Source: Chloroflexota bacterium (GTDB taxonomy: Bacteria; Chloroflexota; Dormibacteria; Dormibacterales; Dormibacteraceae). From it: DNA of 6,594 nucleotides. Below the pieces are notes generated by a model, which was not told the origin of the DNA, did no database searches, and saw only the letters and a list, made by a program, of their open reading frames with translations. Shown here piece after piece: positions 1 through 5,890 of the stretch. A program made the position numbers and the translations under genes. Each line of letters begins with the position of its first letter. Positions within the stretch are counted from its first letter, which is position 1. The stretch is taken from contig VBGV01000005.1 of assembly GCA_005880755.1 (NCBI GenBank), forward strand, positions 1 to 6,594, written 5' to 3'.

Positions 1-471
1 GTCGTCGGCGAGATCTGGGCCAACTACCTCGACGTGTACACCGCCGGACTCGTCACGCTCGCGATGGGAATCAACCTCAAGCGCTGGCAGACAGCGCTCG
101 GCTGCGGAATCCTCGGCGCCGCGCTCGCCGGGTACGCGGTGCTGATCAGCGATTTCCATGTCGCCTACGAAGACTTCCTGATCCTCACCTACCTTTGGGC
201 GCCCGCATGGGCGGCGGTCGTCCTGCTCAGCTTTTTCGTGTTCGAGGGCAAGGGACGGCCCGCGCTCGCCCTCCTTGCGTGGATCGCGGGGACGGCGTCG
301 AGCCTGGTCTTCGTCAACTACGTCAACCTGTTTGGCAACCTGGCCCCGATACCGAGCTTCTTCAATGACCGGCTGATCGCGAGCCTCCACGGCGCGGACC
401 TCTCGGGGCTCATCAGCGTGGGCGTGGCCGCGGCCGTGTACTGGCTCGGCCGGCGCGCTGTCACGACATGA
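1..471 (+). CDS. NCS1-family (cytosine/purine/HMP-type) permease, C-terminal part
   Basis: This is the last 156 residues of an inner-membrane secondary transporter; the reading frame is open to the left edge, so the start lies outside the window. Hydrophobic segments lie at about residues 12-24, 33-50, 57-81, 87-107 and 133-149 of the fragment, matching the final helices of the nucleobase:cation symporter-1 fold. Family-like features are the NYLDVYTAGL stretch near residue 8, the APAW motif at 67-70 in a helix ending in SFF, and a closing segment that starts at AD (132-133) and ends in YWLGRR. NCS1 members carry cytosine, purines, allantoin, hydantoins or thiamine-pyrimidine precursors with Na+ or H+. 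The stop codon overlaps the thiD start (ATGA), so the genes are very probably co-transcribed and translationally coupled. That suggests hydroxymethylpyrimidine (HMP) uptake, like the predicted CytX transporters. Family is fairly sure; substrate is inferred from context only. Confidence 0.8.
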   Translation, partial: VVGEIWANYLDVYTAGLVTLAMGINLKRWQTALGCGILGAALAGYAVLISDFHVAYEDFLILTYLWAPAWAAVVLLSFFVFEGKGRPALALLAWIAGTASSLVFVNYVNLFGNLAPIPSFFNDRLIASLHGADLSGLISVGVAAAVYWLGRRAVTT

Positions 472-1265
472 AGCTGCCTGTCGCGCTGACGATCGCGGGC
501 TCGGATTCCGGCGGCGGCGCGGGCATCCAGGCAGACCTCAAAACCTTCGCCGCCCTCGGCGTCCACGGCACCTCGGCGATCACGGCGATCACGGCCCAGA
601 ACACGACCGGCGTGACCGACATCCTCGAGCTTCCGGTGTCGTTGATCCGCGAGCAGATCGCGGTTGTGATCGAGGACATCGGAGTCCACGCCGCGAAAAC
701 CGGGATGCTGTCGAGCGCGGCGATCATCGCCACCGTGGCCGATGCGGTCGAGCACTATCAGATCCGCAACCTCATCGTGGATCCCGTGATGGTGGCCAAG
801 GGTGGCGCCAAGCTGCTGCGGGACGACGCGGTCGCGGCGCTGATCGAGCGACTGCTGCCGCTCGCCGCGGTCATCACACCCAACCTCCCCGAGGCTGAGG
901 TCCTTCTGGGCCGCAGCGTCCAAAGCCTCGAAGAGCGCAGGCGTGCGGCGCGCGATCTCGTCGCGATGGGCGCGAGAGCCGCGGTCGTCAAGGGCGGCCA
1001 TGCGGAGGGGGACGTGATCGACGTGTTTTGCGACGGATCGCAGCTCGTCGAGCTGGCCGCGGAGCGGATCGACACCCCGAACACGCACGGCAGCGGCTGC
1101 GTCTTTTCGGCCGCGATCACGGCCGGCCTCGCGGGCGGCGCTGACCCGCTCGACGCGGTCCGCAAGGCCAAAACCTTCATCACGCAAGCGATCGCGAATT
1201 CAATCGAGATCGGCCACGGCCATGGGCCGGTCAACCCATGGTTCGCTCTGAGGGTTGGCGGTTAA
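468..1265 (+). CDS. thiD: Hydroxymethylpyrimidine/phosphomethylpyrimidine kinase ThiD
   Basis: This 265-residue cytoplasmic ribokinase-fold enzyme phosphorylates HMP to HMP-P and then to HMP-PP, the pyrimidine half of thiamine. The length is normal for the family. Diagnostic motifs run in order: AGSDSGGGAGIQADLKTF at 10-27, QNTTGV at 44-49 (Gln44 is the pyrimidine-contacting position in characterised ThiD), DPVMVAKGG at 105-113, TPNLPEAEVL at 137-146, VKGGH at 174-178, and the anion-hole motif NTHGSGC at 205-211 with Cys211 as the likely catalytic residue. The C-terminus carries the usual GHGPVN at 251-256. The ATG at 468 is supported by the ATGA overlap with the permease stop and by the motif starting at residue 10, as in homologues. 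No Shine-Dalgarno sequence is visible, which fits translational coupling. No thiE or thiM domain is fused. A pyridoxal-kinase role is less likely because the HMP-kinase motifs are all typical. Confidence 0.95.
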   Translation: MKLPVALTIAGSDSGGGAGIQADLKTFAALGVHGTSAITAITAQNTTGVTDILELPVSLIREQIAVVIEDIGVHAAKTGMLSSAAIIATVADAVEHYQIRNLIVDPVMVAKGGAKLLRDDAVAALIERLLPLAAVITPNLPEAEVLLGRSVQSLEERRRAARDLVAMGARAAVVKGGHAEGDVIDVFCDGSQLVELAAERIDTPNTHGSGCVFSAAITAGLAGGADPLDAVRKAKTFITQAIANSIEIGHGHGPVNPWFALRVGG

Positions 1266-1277
1266 GCTGTTCGTCCC

Positions 1278-2165
1278 ATGAGCAAGCGGAAGCGCGCAAG
1301 CCTCGGCAAGACACCCGGCACGCCCCCCTCGAGCTCCGAGGGCGACGAAGCAAACGACGACGCAAGCGTCAGAGAGAACATGGTGCATGTGGCTCCCGAC
1401 CTGTTGGCCGGCAGCCCTGACATCTTCGCGGGCAAGAAGGCGGAAACCGGTGAGGCGCCTGAGTTCGTCAGCGAATCGATCGATGAGTCCACGCCGGCCG
1501 AACCGACCGAGCCCGAACCGCCGGAGGCCAGTACCATGCTGACTCCCCCGGAACCCGAGCCCCCGCCAACCGAATCGCCCAGCACACCGGCGCCGCCGCC
1601 GTTCGTCAACGCGAGCGCGCATCCAGCCCCCGCCCGCCGCGGTGGATCGAGCACCGCGCTCGGCATCGTGCTGGTGGTGATCGGCCTGTTCGCGCTGCTG
1701 ATCGTCCTGTCGGGCGTCGATCTGACCGAGAGCGGATGGCCGCTGTTCATCATCATCCCGGGCCTCACCTTGATCGTTGTCGGCTTCTTATGGGTGGGGG
1801 CGGTCGCCACGATTCCCGGCGGCATCGTGACGATGCTCGGTGTCGTTCTCGCCTACTCCAACAGCACGGGAGACTGGCCGTTCTGGGCCTACGGGTGGGC
1901 GCTTGTCGTGCCTTTCGGAGTCGGCCTAGGCATGTACATGCAGGCGCTGCGCGATCGCGACCAGCACGCGCTGCGGACCGGCCGCACGCTGATCTTCATC
2001 GGCCTGATGATCTTCCTGATCGGCTTCGTACTGTTCGAATCGATCCTCGGCATCAGCGGCCGGGACTACTTCGGCCCTGTGGGCAAAGCGGCGCTGCCCG
2101 CCTTGCTGATCCTCGTTGGGGTCATCCTGCTGGTGCGCAGCGTGCAGAGAGGCCGGAAGACCTAG
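1278..2165 (+). CDS. Multi-pass membrane protein with disordered N-terminus (LiaF/DUF5668-like segments)
   Basis: I do not recognise a named gene. The 295-residue product has two parts. Residues 1-123 are hydrophilic: a basic start (MSKRKR), an acidic stretch, then a run rich in Pro, Glu, Thr and Ser (about 72-118) that should be disordered and cytoplasmic. Residues 126-287 hold about six hydrophobic segments (near 126-145, 153-173, 177-194, 204-222, 237-255 and 270-287). Two pieces share a W/A-x-P-Leu-rich pattern ending in a hydrophobic run, GWPLFIIIPGL at 153-163 and ALPALLILVGVILL at 272-285. These resemble the short helical modules of LiaF-N/DUF5668 envelope-stress proteins; a third, WPFWAYGW at 200-207, is weaker. 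There is no signal peptide. The gene begins 12 bases after thiD without a clear ribosome site, so it probably shares that transcript. Internal ATGs at 1380 (M35) and 1536 (M87) are alternative starts. A thiamine role is not supported by the protein itself. Confidence 0.75.
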   Translation: MSKRKRASLGKTPGTPPSSSEGDEANDDASVRENMVHVAPDLLAGSPDIFAGKKAETGEAPEFVSESIDESTPAEPTEPEPPEASTMLTPPEPEPPPTESPSTPAPPPFVNASAHPAPARRGGSSTALGIVLVVIGLFALLIVLSGVDLTESGWPLFIIIPGLTLIVVGFLWVGAVATIPGGIVTMLGVVLAYSNSTGDWPFWAYGWALVVPFGVGLGMYMQALRDRDQHALRTGRTLIFIGLMIFLIGFVLFESILGISGRDYFGPVGKAALPALLILVGVILLVRSVQRGRKT

Positions 2166-2180
2166 AGGCCCGGCCTCTAG
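2162..2180. terminator. Palindrome covering both stop codons of a convergent gene pair
   Basis: A perfect inverted repeat has 9-base arms, CTAGAGGCC at 2162-2170 and GGCCTCTAG at 2172-2180, around a single central C. It contains the TAG stop of the membrane-protein gene (2163-2165) and, on the other strand, the TAG stop of the GNAT gene (2179-2177). Only 11 bases lie between the two coding regions. RNA from either strand could fold into a GC-rich hairpin of about 7-8 pairs, so it may act as a compact bidirectional terminator. No T-tract follows on either side, so termination is an inference. Confidence 0.45.
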
Positions 2181-3226
2181 AGCTCCGTCAGTCGCTCGGC
2201 GAGCCGATCCCGGGTGATCTGGTAGGCCGTTCCGGTGCGGTGGGGCTTGAACCCGAGCGCCCGGTTGATCTTCAGCATCGGCGCGTTCGACCCGGCGTTG
2301 CCGGTGGCGATCCACCTGGTGTCCGGATACAGCTCCCGAAGGTGAAGCAGCATCGCGGCCTTGATCCACTTGCCGAGGCCGCGGCCGCGTGCATCGGGAC
2401 GGACGCCGGTGAATCGCTGCTCGATGAACTCCGGCCGGTGAGGCGCCCAGGTGACGTCCGTGATGCCGGACATCGTCCCGTCCGGCTCGCGCGTCAACAC
2501 CGTGTGCTGCACCTCACGGTTGACCTCGAGGCGCTTGTAGAAGTCACGCATCGTTTCCGCGGTCACGACGATCTTGCCGTGGTCGAGGGCTTCGAAAGGG
2601 ATGGTGTTGAGCATGACCGACAGTTGGGAGCCGAATGCCTCCCACTCGTCTTCCGGCACCGGCCCAATGATGATCTCGAGCCTTGTGTCGGGCGATCGCC
2701 TGGCGCCTTCTTCAACCCAACGCTCCAGCTCCGGCCAGTCGATCTCCGAGAACATCAACCGGCTCTCGATCTCGGCCAACTTCGATTCGGCACCGACCCA
2801 CTTCATGAACCCATGCCCCGCGTCCTCCTCGACCCAGCCGCCGACGGTGGTGCAACCACGACGATCCATCAGCTCGACGATCACCGGGAGAAACGAAGAG
2901 GCGATTCCACCCCGGCGGTCCGCGCCGCGGACGAAGACGTCGGCTTCACAGAGGTGCCTGTTGGATTCGTACGCGGGCGCTGCCGGTTCCACGAACGACA
3001 TCTGCAGCAGACCAAGCATGTCGCGACCCCGAGAGACCTCGAAGTACTTCTCCGCCTGGAACGGGCTGATCCGCTTCAAGTGCGCCTCTTCATCGGCGTC
3101 ATTCCGCACGGGCTCGTCTGGGCGTGTTTCCTTCTGCCGAACCCGGCGAAACTCGTGATAGCGCCTCCAGAAGTCCTCGCCGGCAGCGACGGGGTCAACC
3201 GGCGATGGGACCAACTCCCCCACCAT
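2177..3226 (-). CDS. Tandem-GNAT-domain N-acetyltransferase
   Basis: This 349-residue cytoplasmic protein probably transfers an acyl group from acetyl-CoA to an unknown amine. The C-terminal GNAT domain (about 215-340) has the acetyl-CoA loop R280-x-x-G283-x-G285 in RPDARGRGLGK, then N310-AGSN314 followed by M317-LKINRALGF326, the usual GNAT motif B region. An N-terminal half (about 55-190) looks like a second, more diverged GNAT unit: a similar R104-x-x-G107-x-A109 loop follows a beta-strand-like VFVRGADR segment, and G128-GWVEED plays the part of the later strand. Tandem GNATs of this size include mycothiol synthase (MshD) and many unassigned actinobacterial proteins; I cannot show that this one is MshD. 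The ATG at 3226 fits because the Y/F-rich FWRRYHEFRR stretch begins within 20 residues. No Shine-Dalgarno sequence is seen. The gene is divergent from the LLM gene by 23 bp and convergent with the membrane-protein gene. Confidence 0.85.
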   Translation of the reverse strand: MVGELVPSPVDPVAAGEDFWRRYHEFRRVRQKETRPDEPVRNDADEEAHLKRISPFQAEKYFEVSRGRDMLGLLQMSFVEPAAPAYESNRHLCEADVFVRGADRRGGIASSFLPVIVELMDRRGCTTVGGWVEEDAGHGFMKWVGAESKLAEIESRLMFSEIDWPELERWVEEGARRSPDTRLEIIIGPVPEDEWEAFGSQLSVMLNTIPFEALDHGKIVVTAETMRDFYKRLEVNREVQHTVLTREPDGTMSGITDVTWAPHRPEFIEQRFTGVRPDARGRGLGKWIKAAMLLHLRELYPDTRWIATGNAGSNAPMLKINRALGFKPHRTGTAYQITRDRLAERLTEL

Positions 3227-3249
3227 GGACTGTCGATAATCTCACAGCG
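3227..3249. promoter_or_regulatory. Putative symmetric bidirectional promoter for leaderless divergent genes
   Basis: The whole gap between the two divergent ATGs is 23 bp. On the + strand, GATAAT at 3235-3240 matches the -10 consensus at five of six positions. On the - strand, the overlapping GATTAT at 3241-3236 matches at four of six and is preceded by TG plus one base, an extended -10 arrangement. Each hexamer ends exactly nine bases before its ATG, and the centre of GATAATC (3238) is also the midpoint of the two start codons. At normal spacing transcription would begin about three bases before each ATG, giving leaderless or nearly leaderless mRNAs, which fits the lack of Shine-Dalgarno sequences. 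I found no good -35 box on either side at 16-18 bp; it would lie inside the opposite gene. Confidence 0.45.
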
Positions 3250-4020
3250 ATGTCTTCCAGCCGGCCGTTCAAGGTTGGCGTCACGATCCATCCTCAGCAG
3301 TGCACCATCCAGGAGCTGCGCGATGCATGGCGTCGTGTCGACGACCTCGGTGTCGACAGCATCTGGTTCTGGGATCACTTCTTCCCGCTGTACGGCAACC
3401 CGAATGGCAATCACTTCGAATGCTGGTCGTTGCTCGCGGCCGCGGCGATCGACACCCGAGCTCCGCAGATCGGTCCGATGGTCACCTGCATCGGTTACCG
3501 CAACCCGGACCTGCTGGCGACGATCGCGGCGACGGTCGACCAGCTGTCAGGGGGAAGGCTGGTGTTCGGACTCGGCGCTGGTTGGTTCGAACACGACTAC
3601 AGCGAGTACGGGTATGAGTTTGGTGAGACGCGCGATCGCGTGCGGCTGCTCAAGGAAGCGCTGCCGCGCATCCGGAGCCGCATCCAGAAGCTGAGGCCGG
3701 GTCCGGCGGGCCCGATGCCGATCCTCATCGCCGGCCGGGGCGAGCGGGTCATGCTCCGCCTGGTCGCCGAGCATGCGCAGATGTGGAACGCGATCGGCTC
3801 GGCTGAGGAGTACGCACGCAAGTCCGCCGTGCTCGACGAGTGGTGCCGCAAGGTCGGGCGGGACCCGCGCGAGATCGAGCGCACCGCCAACGTCGGAGGC
3901 CTGAGCCCCAAGGCGGTCGACGAGTGGCTGCTGGCGGGGCTGCAGCATTTCGTAGTCCGGATCGCCCATCCCTTCGATACCAAGGAGGTCGCCCGGCTCC
4001 TCAAGGTCCGGGATTCCTGA
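3250..4020 (+). CDS. LLM-class flavin/F420-dependent oxidoreductase
   Basis: This 256-residue cytoplasmic TIM-barrel enzyme belongs to the luciferase-like monooxygenase superfamily, probably the coenzyme-F420-dependent branch. The first strand is FKVGVTI at 7-13. DSIWFWDHFFPL at 36-47 matches the typical strand-2 motif SxWxxDHF. GPMVTCIGYRNP at 75-86 and the LSGGRLVFGLGAGW block at 99-112 are the most characteristic family signatures. IAGRGERVMLRLVAEHAQMWN at 160-180 is the usual GGxGxxxxLRxxAxxADxWN region, and GRDP at 203-206 follows. The protein is compact beside the 280-350 residues common in the family, but strands and the ending (FVVRIAHPFDTKEVARLL) are present, so I do not regard it as truncated. 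The reading frame is open upstream to 3124, but the ATG at 3250 precedes the first strand by six residues, and an earlier start would overlap the GNAT gene. Substrate unknown; FMN rather than F420 is possible. Confidence 0.88.
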   Translation: MSSSRPFKVGVTIHPQQCTIQELRDAWRRVDDLGVDSIWFWDHFFPLYGNPNGNHFECWSLLAAAAIDTRAPQIGPMVTCIGYRNPDLLATIAATVDQLSGGRLVFGLGAGWFEHDYSEYGYEFGETRDRVRLLKEALPRIRSRIQKLRPGPAGPMPILIAGRGERVMLRLVAEHAQMWNAIGSAEEYARKSAVLDEWCRKVGRDPREIERTANVGGLSPKAVDEWLLAGLQHFVVRIAHPFDTKEVARLLKVRDS

Positions 4021-4115
4021 GCTACAACGCGGCCGGAGCTTATTTGTGGCTGGCTCACTAACACTTTGTAGGGTTCGGGCATAGCATTTCCGGTCACCAC
4101 ACCCTCTTCGCGGCG

Positions 4116-4147
4116 CGAGCCTCCTGGCCCTAAAGCCAGGAGGCTCG
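4116..4147. terminator. Strong hairpin between convergent genes, probable terminator
   Basis: A perfect 13-bp inverted repeat (4116-4128 with 4135-4147) encloses the six-base loop CCTAAA. The arms begin CGAGCCTCC and end GGAGGCTCG. It lies about 95 bases after the LLM stop and 60 bases beyond the pntB stop, where convergent transcripts must end. Neither strand has a T-rich tract after the stem, so it resembles the U-less hairpins often proposed as terminators in high-GC bacteria. The function is inferred from position and stem strength. Confidence 0.6.
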
Positions 4148-4159
4148 TCACATTTCGTA

Positions 4160-4175
4160 GGGAGGCAGGCCTCCC
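4160..4175. repeat. Second short GC-rich hairpin in the convergent gap
   Basis: GGGAGGC at 4160-4166 and GCCTCCC at 4169-4175 form a 7-base inverted repeat around AG; a realistic RNA fold is about six pairs with a CAGG loop. An outer pairing, GTAGG at 4157-4161 with CCTAC at 4182-4186, competes with it in part. It stands 12 bases after the larger hairpin and may add to termination of the pnt operon or the LLM gene. The remaining part of this 188-bp gap (4021-4208) shows no gene or RNA that I can recognise. Confidence 0.35.
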
Positions 4176-4197
4176 CTCCGGCCTACATGCTGCACCT

Positions 4198-4224
4198 CGT
4201 CAAACGAGTTAGGCCGCTTTGACG
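4198..4224. repeat. Inverted repeat flanking the pntB stop codon
   Basis: CGTCAAA at 4198-4204 and TTTGACG at 4218-4224 are exact inverted copies separated by 13 bases that contain the pntB stop (TAA at 4211-4209). In the pntB mRNA the arms could pair around the stop codon. A 7-bp stem with a 13-base loop is weak and could be chance, because the right arm also encodes conserved-position residues of the protein C-terminus. Confidence 0.2.
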
Positions 4225-5597
4225 GCGCTCACCAGCTTGGTCAGGGAGTCTTTCGCGTCCCCGAAGAACATCACCGTGTTCGGTCCGTACATCAGCTCGT
4301 TCTCGATCCCGGCGAACCCGGGACGCATCGACCGCTTCATGAAGATGACGTTCTTGGCCTGGTCGGCGTTCAGGATCGGCATCCCGTAGATCGGGCTGCC
4401 GGGTGTGGTGCGAGCGGCGGGATTGACCACGTCGTTGGCGCCGACGATCAACGCCACGTCGGCGTTCTTGAAGTCGTCGTTGACCTGGTCCATCTCCTTC
4501 AGCTGCTCATAAGGGACGTTCGCCTCCGCCAGCAGCACGTTCATGTGACCCGGCATCCGACCGGCGACGGGATGGATCGCGTACTCGACCTCGACCCCGC
4601 GCTTCTCGAGCACGTCGGCCAGCTCGCGCGCCGCGTGCTGGGCCTGCGCGACCGCAAGCCCGTAGCCGGGGACGATGATCACTCGCTGCGAGTAGGCGAG
4701 CAGCGTGCCGAGGTCCTCCGCCGAGGCCGACCGGACGCTTCGCGCCTGCCCGCCCGAGCCGACGGCCGTGACGCCGGCGCGCACCTGGCCGAACGCTCCG
4801 AAGAGGACGTTGCCGAGAGAGCGGCCCATGGCGTCGCTCATCAATTTGGTCAGCAGCGAACCGGACGCCCCCACCAGCGTGCCGGCCACGATCAGCGCGA
4901 AGTTGTTCAGCGTGAAACCGCTGGCCGCGACCGCCAGCCCGGTGCATGCGTTGAGGAGCGAGATGACCACCGGCATGTCCGCCCCACCGATCGGAAGGAC
5001 GAAGGCCACGCCGAGGACCAGGGCCAGCACCATCAATGCAATGAAGGAAAACGGAATCGAGGCGACCGCGAGCACAGCGACCGCAAAGCCGACGATCGTT
5101 GCCGCCAGCAGCAAGTTGACGATCTGCTGTCCGGGATACGTGATCGGCGTCCCGGTCATCAGCTCCTGGAGCTTGGCGAACGCGACCATGCTGCCGGCGA
5201 ATGACACCGAGCCGATGACGATGCTGAAGACGCTCGGAAACACCTCTGCCAAGGGCGGATGCACGCCGAACTTCAGCAGCTCGGCCACAGCCACCAGCGC
5301 TGCCGCGCCACCGCCGACGCCGTTGAAGAGAGCGACCATCTGCGGGATGGCAGTCATGCGCACCATGCGCGCGCCGACGGTTCCGATGAGCGTGCCGATC
5401 ACGAGTCCGACGGCCGTGATCTCCAAACCGGCCTTCGTGAAGTGGAGGAGTGGGACGGTCGCGCCCAGCGCGATCACCATGCCGGCGGCGGCGGTGAAGT
5501 TGCCGTTGCGCGCGCCCTTGGGCGAGCTCAGCTGCTTCAGGCCGAGGATGAACAGCGCCGCTGCCAAGAGGTACGCCAGAGCAATGATCGTGTTCAT
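4209..5597 (-). CDS. pntB: NAD(P) transhydrogenase beta subunit
   Basis: This 462-residue subunit, the same length as E. coli PntB, belongs to the inner-membrane proton-translocating transhydrogenase (NADH + NADP+ + external H+ to NAD+ + NADPH + internal H+). Residues 1 to about 270 form membrane domain II with about nine helices, including RMTAIPQMVALFNGVGGGAA at 80-99 and the conserved IGGADMPVVISLLNACTG at 203-220. Residues from about 290 form the cytoplasmic NADP(H)-binding domain III: the IVPGYGLAVAQAQ fingerprint at 308-320, VAGRMPGHMNVLLAEA at 344-359, GANDVVNPAA at 386-395, RPGFAGIEN at 425-433 and GDAK at 446-449. All expected key motifs are intact. The ATG at 5597 overlaps the pntA2 stop (ATGA), with only a weak AAG-rich stretch upstream, so translation is probably coupled. 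It is the last gene of the operon as seen here. Confidence 0.96.
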   Translation of the reverse strand: MNTIIALAYLLAAALFILGLKQLSSPKGARNGNFTAAAGMVIALGATVPLLHFTKAGLEITAVGLVIGTLIGTVGARMVRMTAIPQMVALFNGVGGGAAALVAVAELLKFGVHPPLAEVFPSVFSIVIGSVSFAGSMVAFAKLQELMTGTPITYPGQQIVNLLLAATIVGFAVAVLAVASIPFSFIALMVLALVLGVAFVLPIGGADMPVVISLLNACTGLAVAASGFTLNNFALIVAGTLVGASGSLLTKLMSDAMGRSLGNVLFGAFGQVRAGVTAVGSGGQARSVRSASAEDLGTLLAYSQRVIIVPGYGLAVAQAQHAARELADVLEKRGVEVEYAIHPVAGRMPGHMNVLLAEANVPYEQLKEMDQVNDDFKNADVALIVGANDVVNPAARTTPGSPIYGMPILNADQAKNVIFMKRSMRPGFAGIENELMYGPNTVMFFGDAKDSLTKLVSAVKAA

Positions 5598-5890
5598 TTC
5601 TTGGCCGCTTGCCGGCCTTTGAACATCTCGAGCATGCGGTCGGTGACGACGAAACCGCCGACCACGTTGGTCGTCGCGAGGATGACCGCGACCAGGCCGA
5701 GCACGATCGTCACCGGCGAGTTGGCTCCGGCGGCGATGAGGATTGCGCCGACCAGGATGATGCCGTGGATCGCGTTGGTGCCCGACATGAGCGGCGTGTG
5801 CAAGATGGTCGGCACCTTCGAGATGACCTCGAAGCCGACGAAGATCGCGAGCACGAAGAACGTCAGCTCGTTGAGCAGCTCGTTGGTCAT
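5594..5890 (-). CDS. pntA2: NAD(P) transhydrogenase alpha-2 subunit (membrane part of alpha)
   Basis: This 98-residue membrane protein corresponds to the C-terminal membrane segment that is fused to PntA in E. coli but is a separate subunit (PntAB, alpha-2) in Rhodospirillum rubrum and many other bacteria. It has three hydrophobic helices, near residues 9-24, 40-55 and 60-82. Conserved features are KVPTILHTPLMSGTNAIHG at 25-43 and TTNVVGGFVVTDRMLEMFK at 73-91. I chose the ATG at 5890 instead of the upstream in-frame ATG at 5950, because the extra 20 residues would be an arginine-rich extension lying wholly inside pntA1, and because 5890 gives an ATGA overlap with the pntA1 stop. With PntB it forms the proton channel. 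Some annotators call this gene pntAB or pntAb. Confidence 0.94.
   Translation of the reverse strand: MTNELLNELTFFVLAIFVGFEVISKVPTILHTPLMSGTNAIHGIILVGAILIAAGANSPVTIVLGLVAVILATTNVVGGFVVTDRMLEMFKGRQAAKK

Noticed and set aside
1..471. TPP riboswitch for the thiamine genes
   Set aside because: None of the window's upstream sequence is non-coding here; the permease frame is open from base 1, so any riboswitch would lie outside the window.
574..591. Tandem direct repeat CGGCGATCA x2 inside thiD
   Set aside because: It encodes the ordinary SAITAITA segment just before the conserved QNTTGV motif, so it follows from codon choice and not from a repeat element.
318..1187. A 289-codon - strand frame opposite thiD
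   Set aside because: It is an Arg/Asp-rich shadow with no domain, and it crosses the permease-thiD junction.
3124..3249. A longer N-terminus for the LLM oxidoreductase
   Set aside because: The frame is open here, but it lies over the start of the GNAT gene, and the family's first strand begins just after the ATG at 3250.
1736..3694. A very long open frame on the + strand (652 codons) opposite the GNAT gene
   Set aside because: It runs across three real genes, its product is rich in Arg, Pro, Ala and His without any domain, and the GNAT and LLM frames have clear family motifs. Long antisense frames are expected at this base composition.
4021..4115. Possible small gene or RNA directly after the LLM gene
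   Set aside because: No open frame with a plausible start and family match, no tRNA-like fold and no conserved RNA pattern could be seen. It reads as plain 3' untranslated sequence.
4705..5622. A 305-codon + strand frame opposite pntB
   Set aside because: The product is low-complexity Ala/Thr/Pro/Ser sequence with no recognisable motif, and pntB is unmistakable on the other strand.
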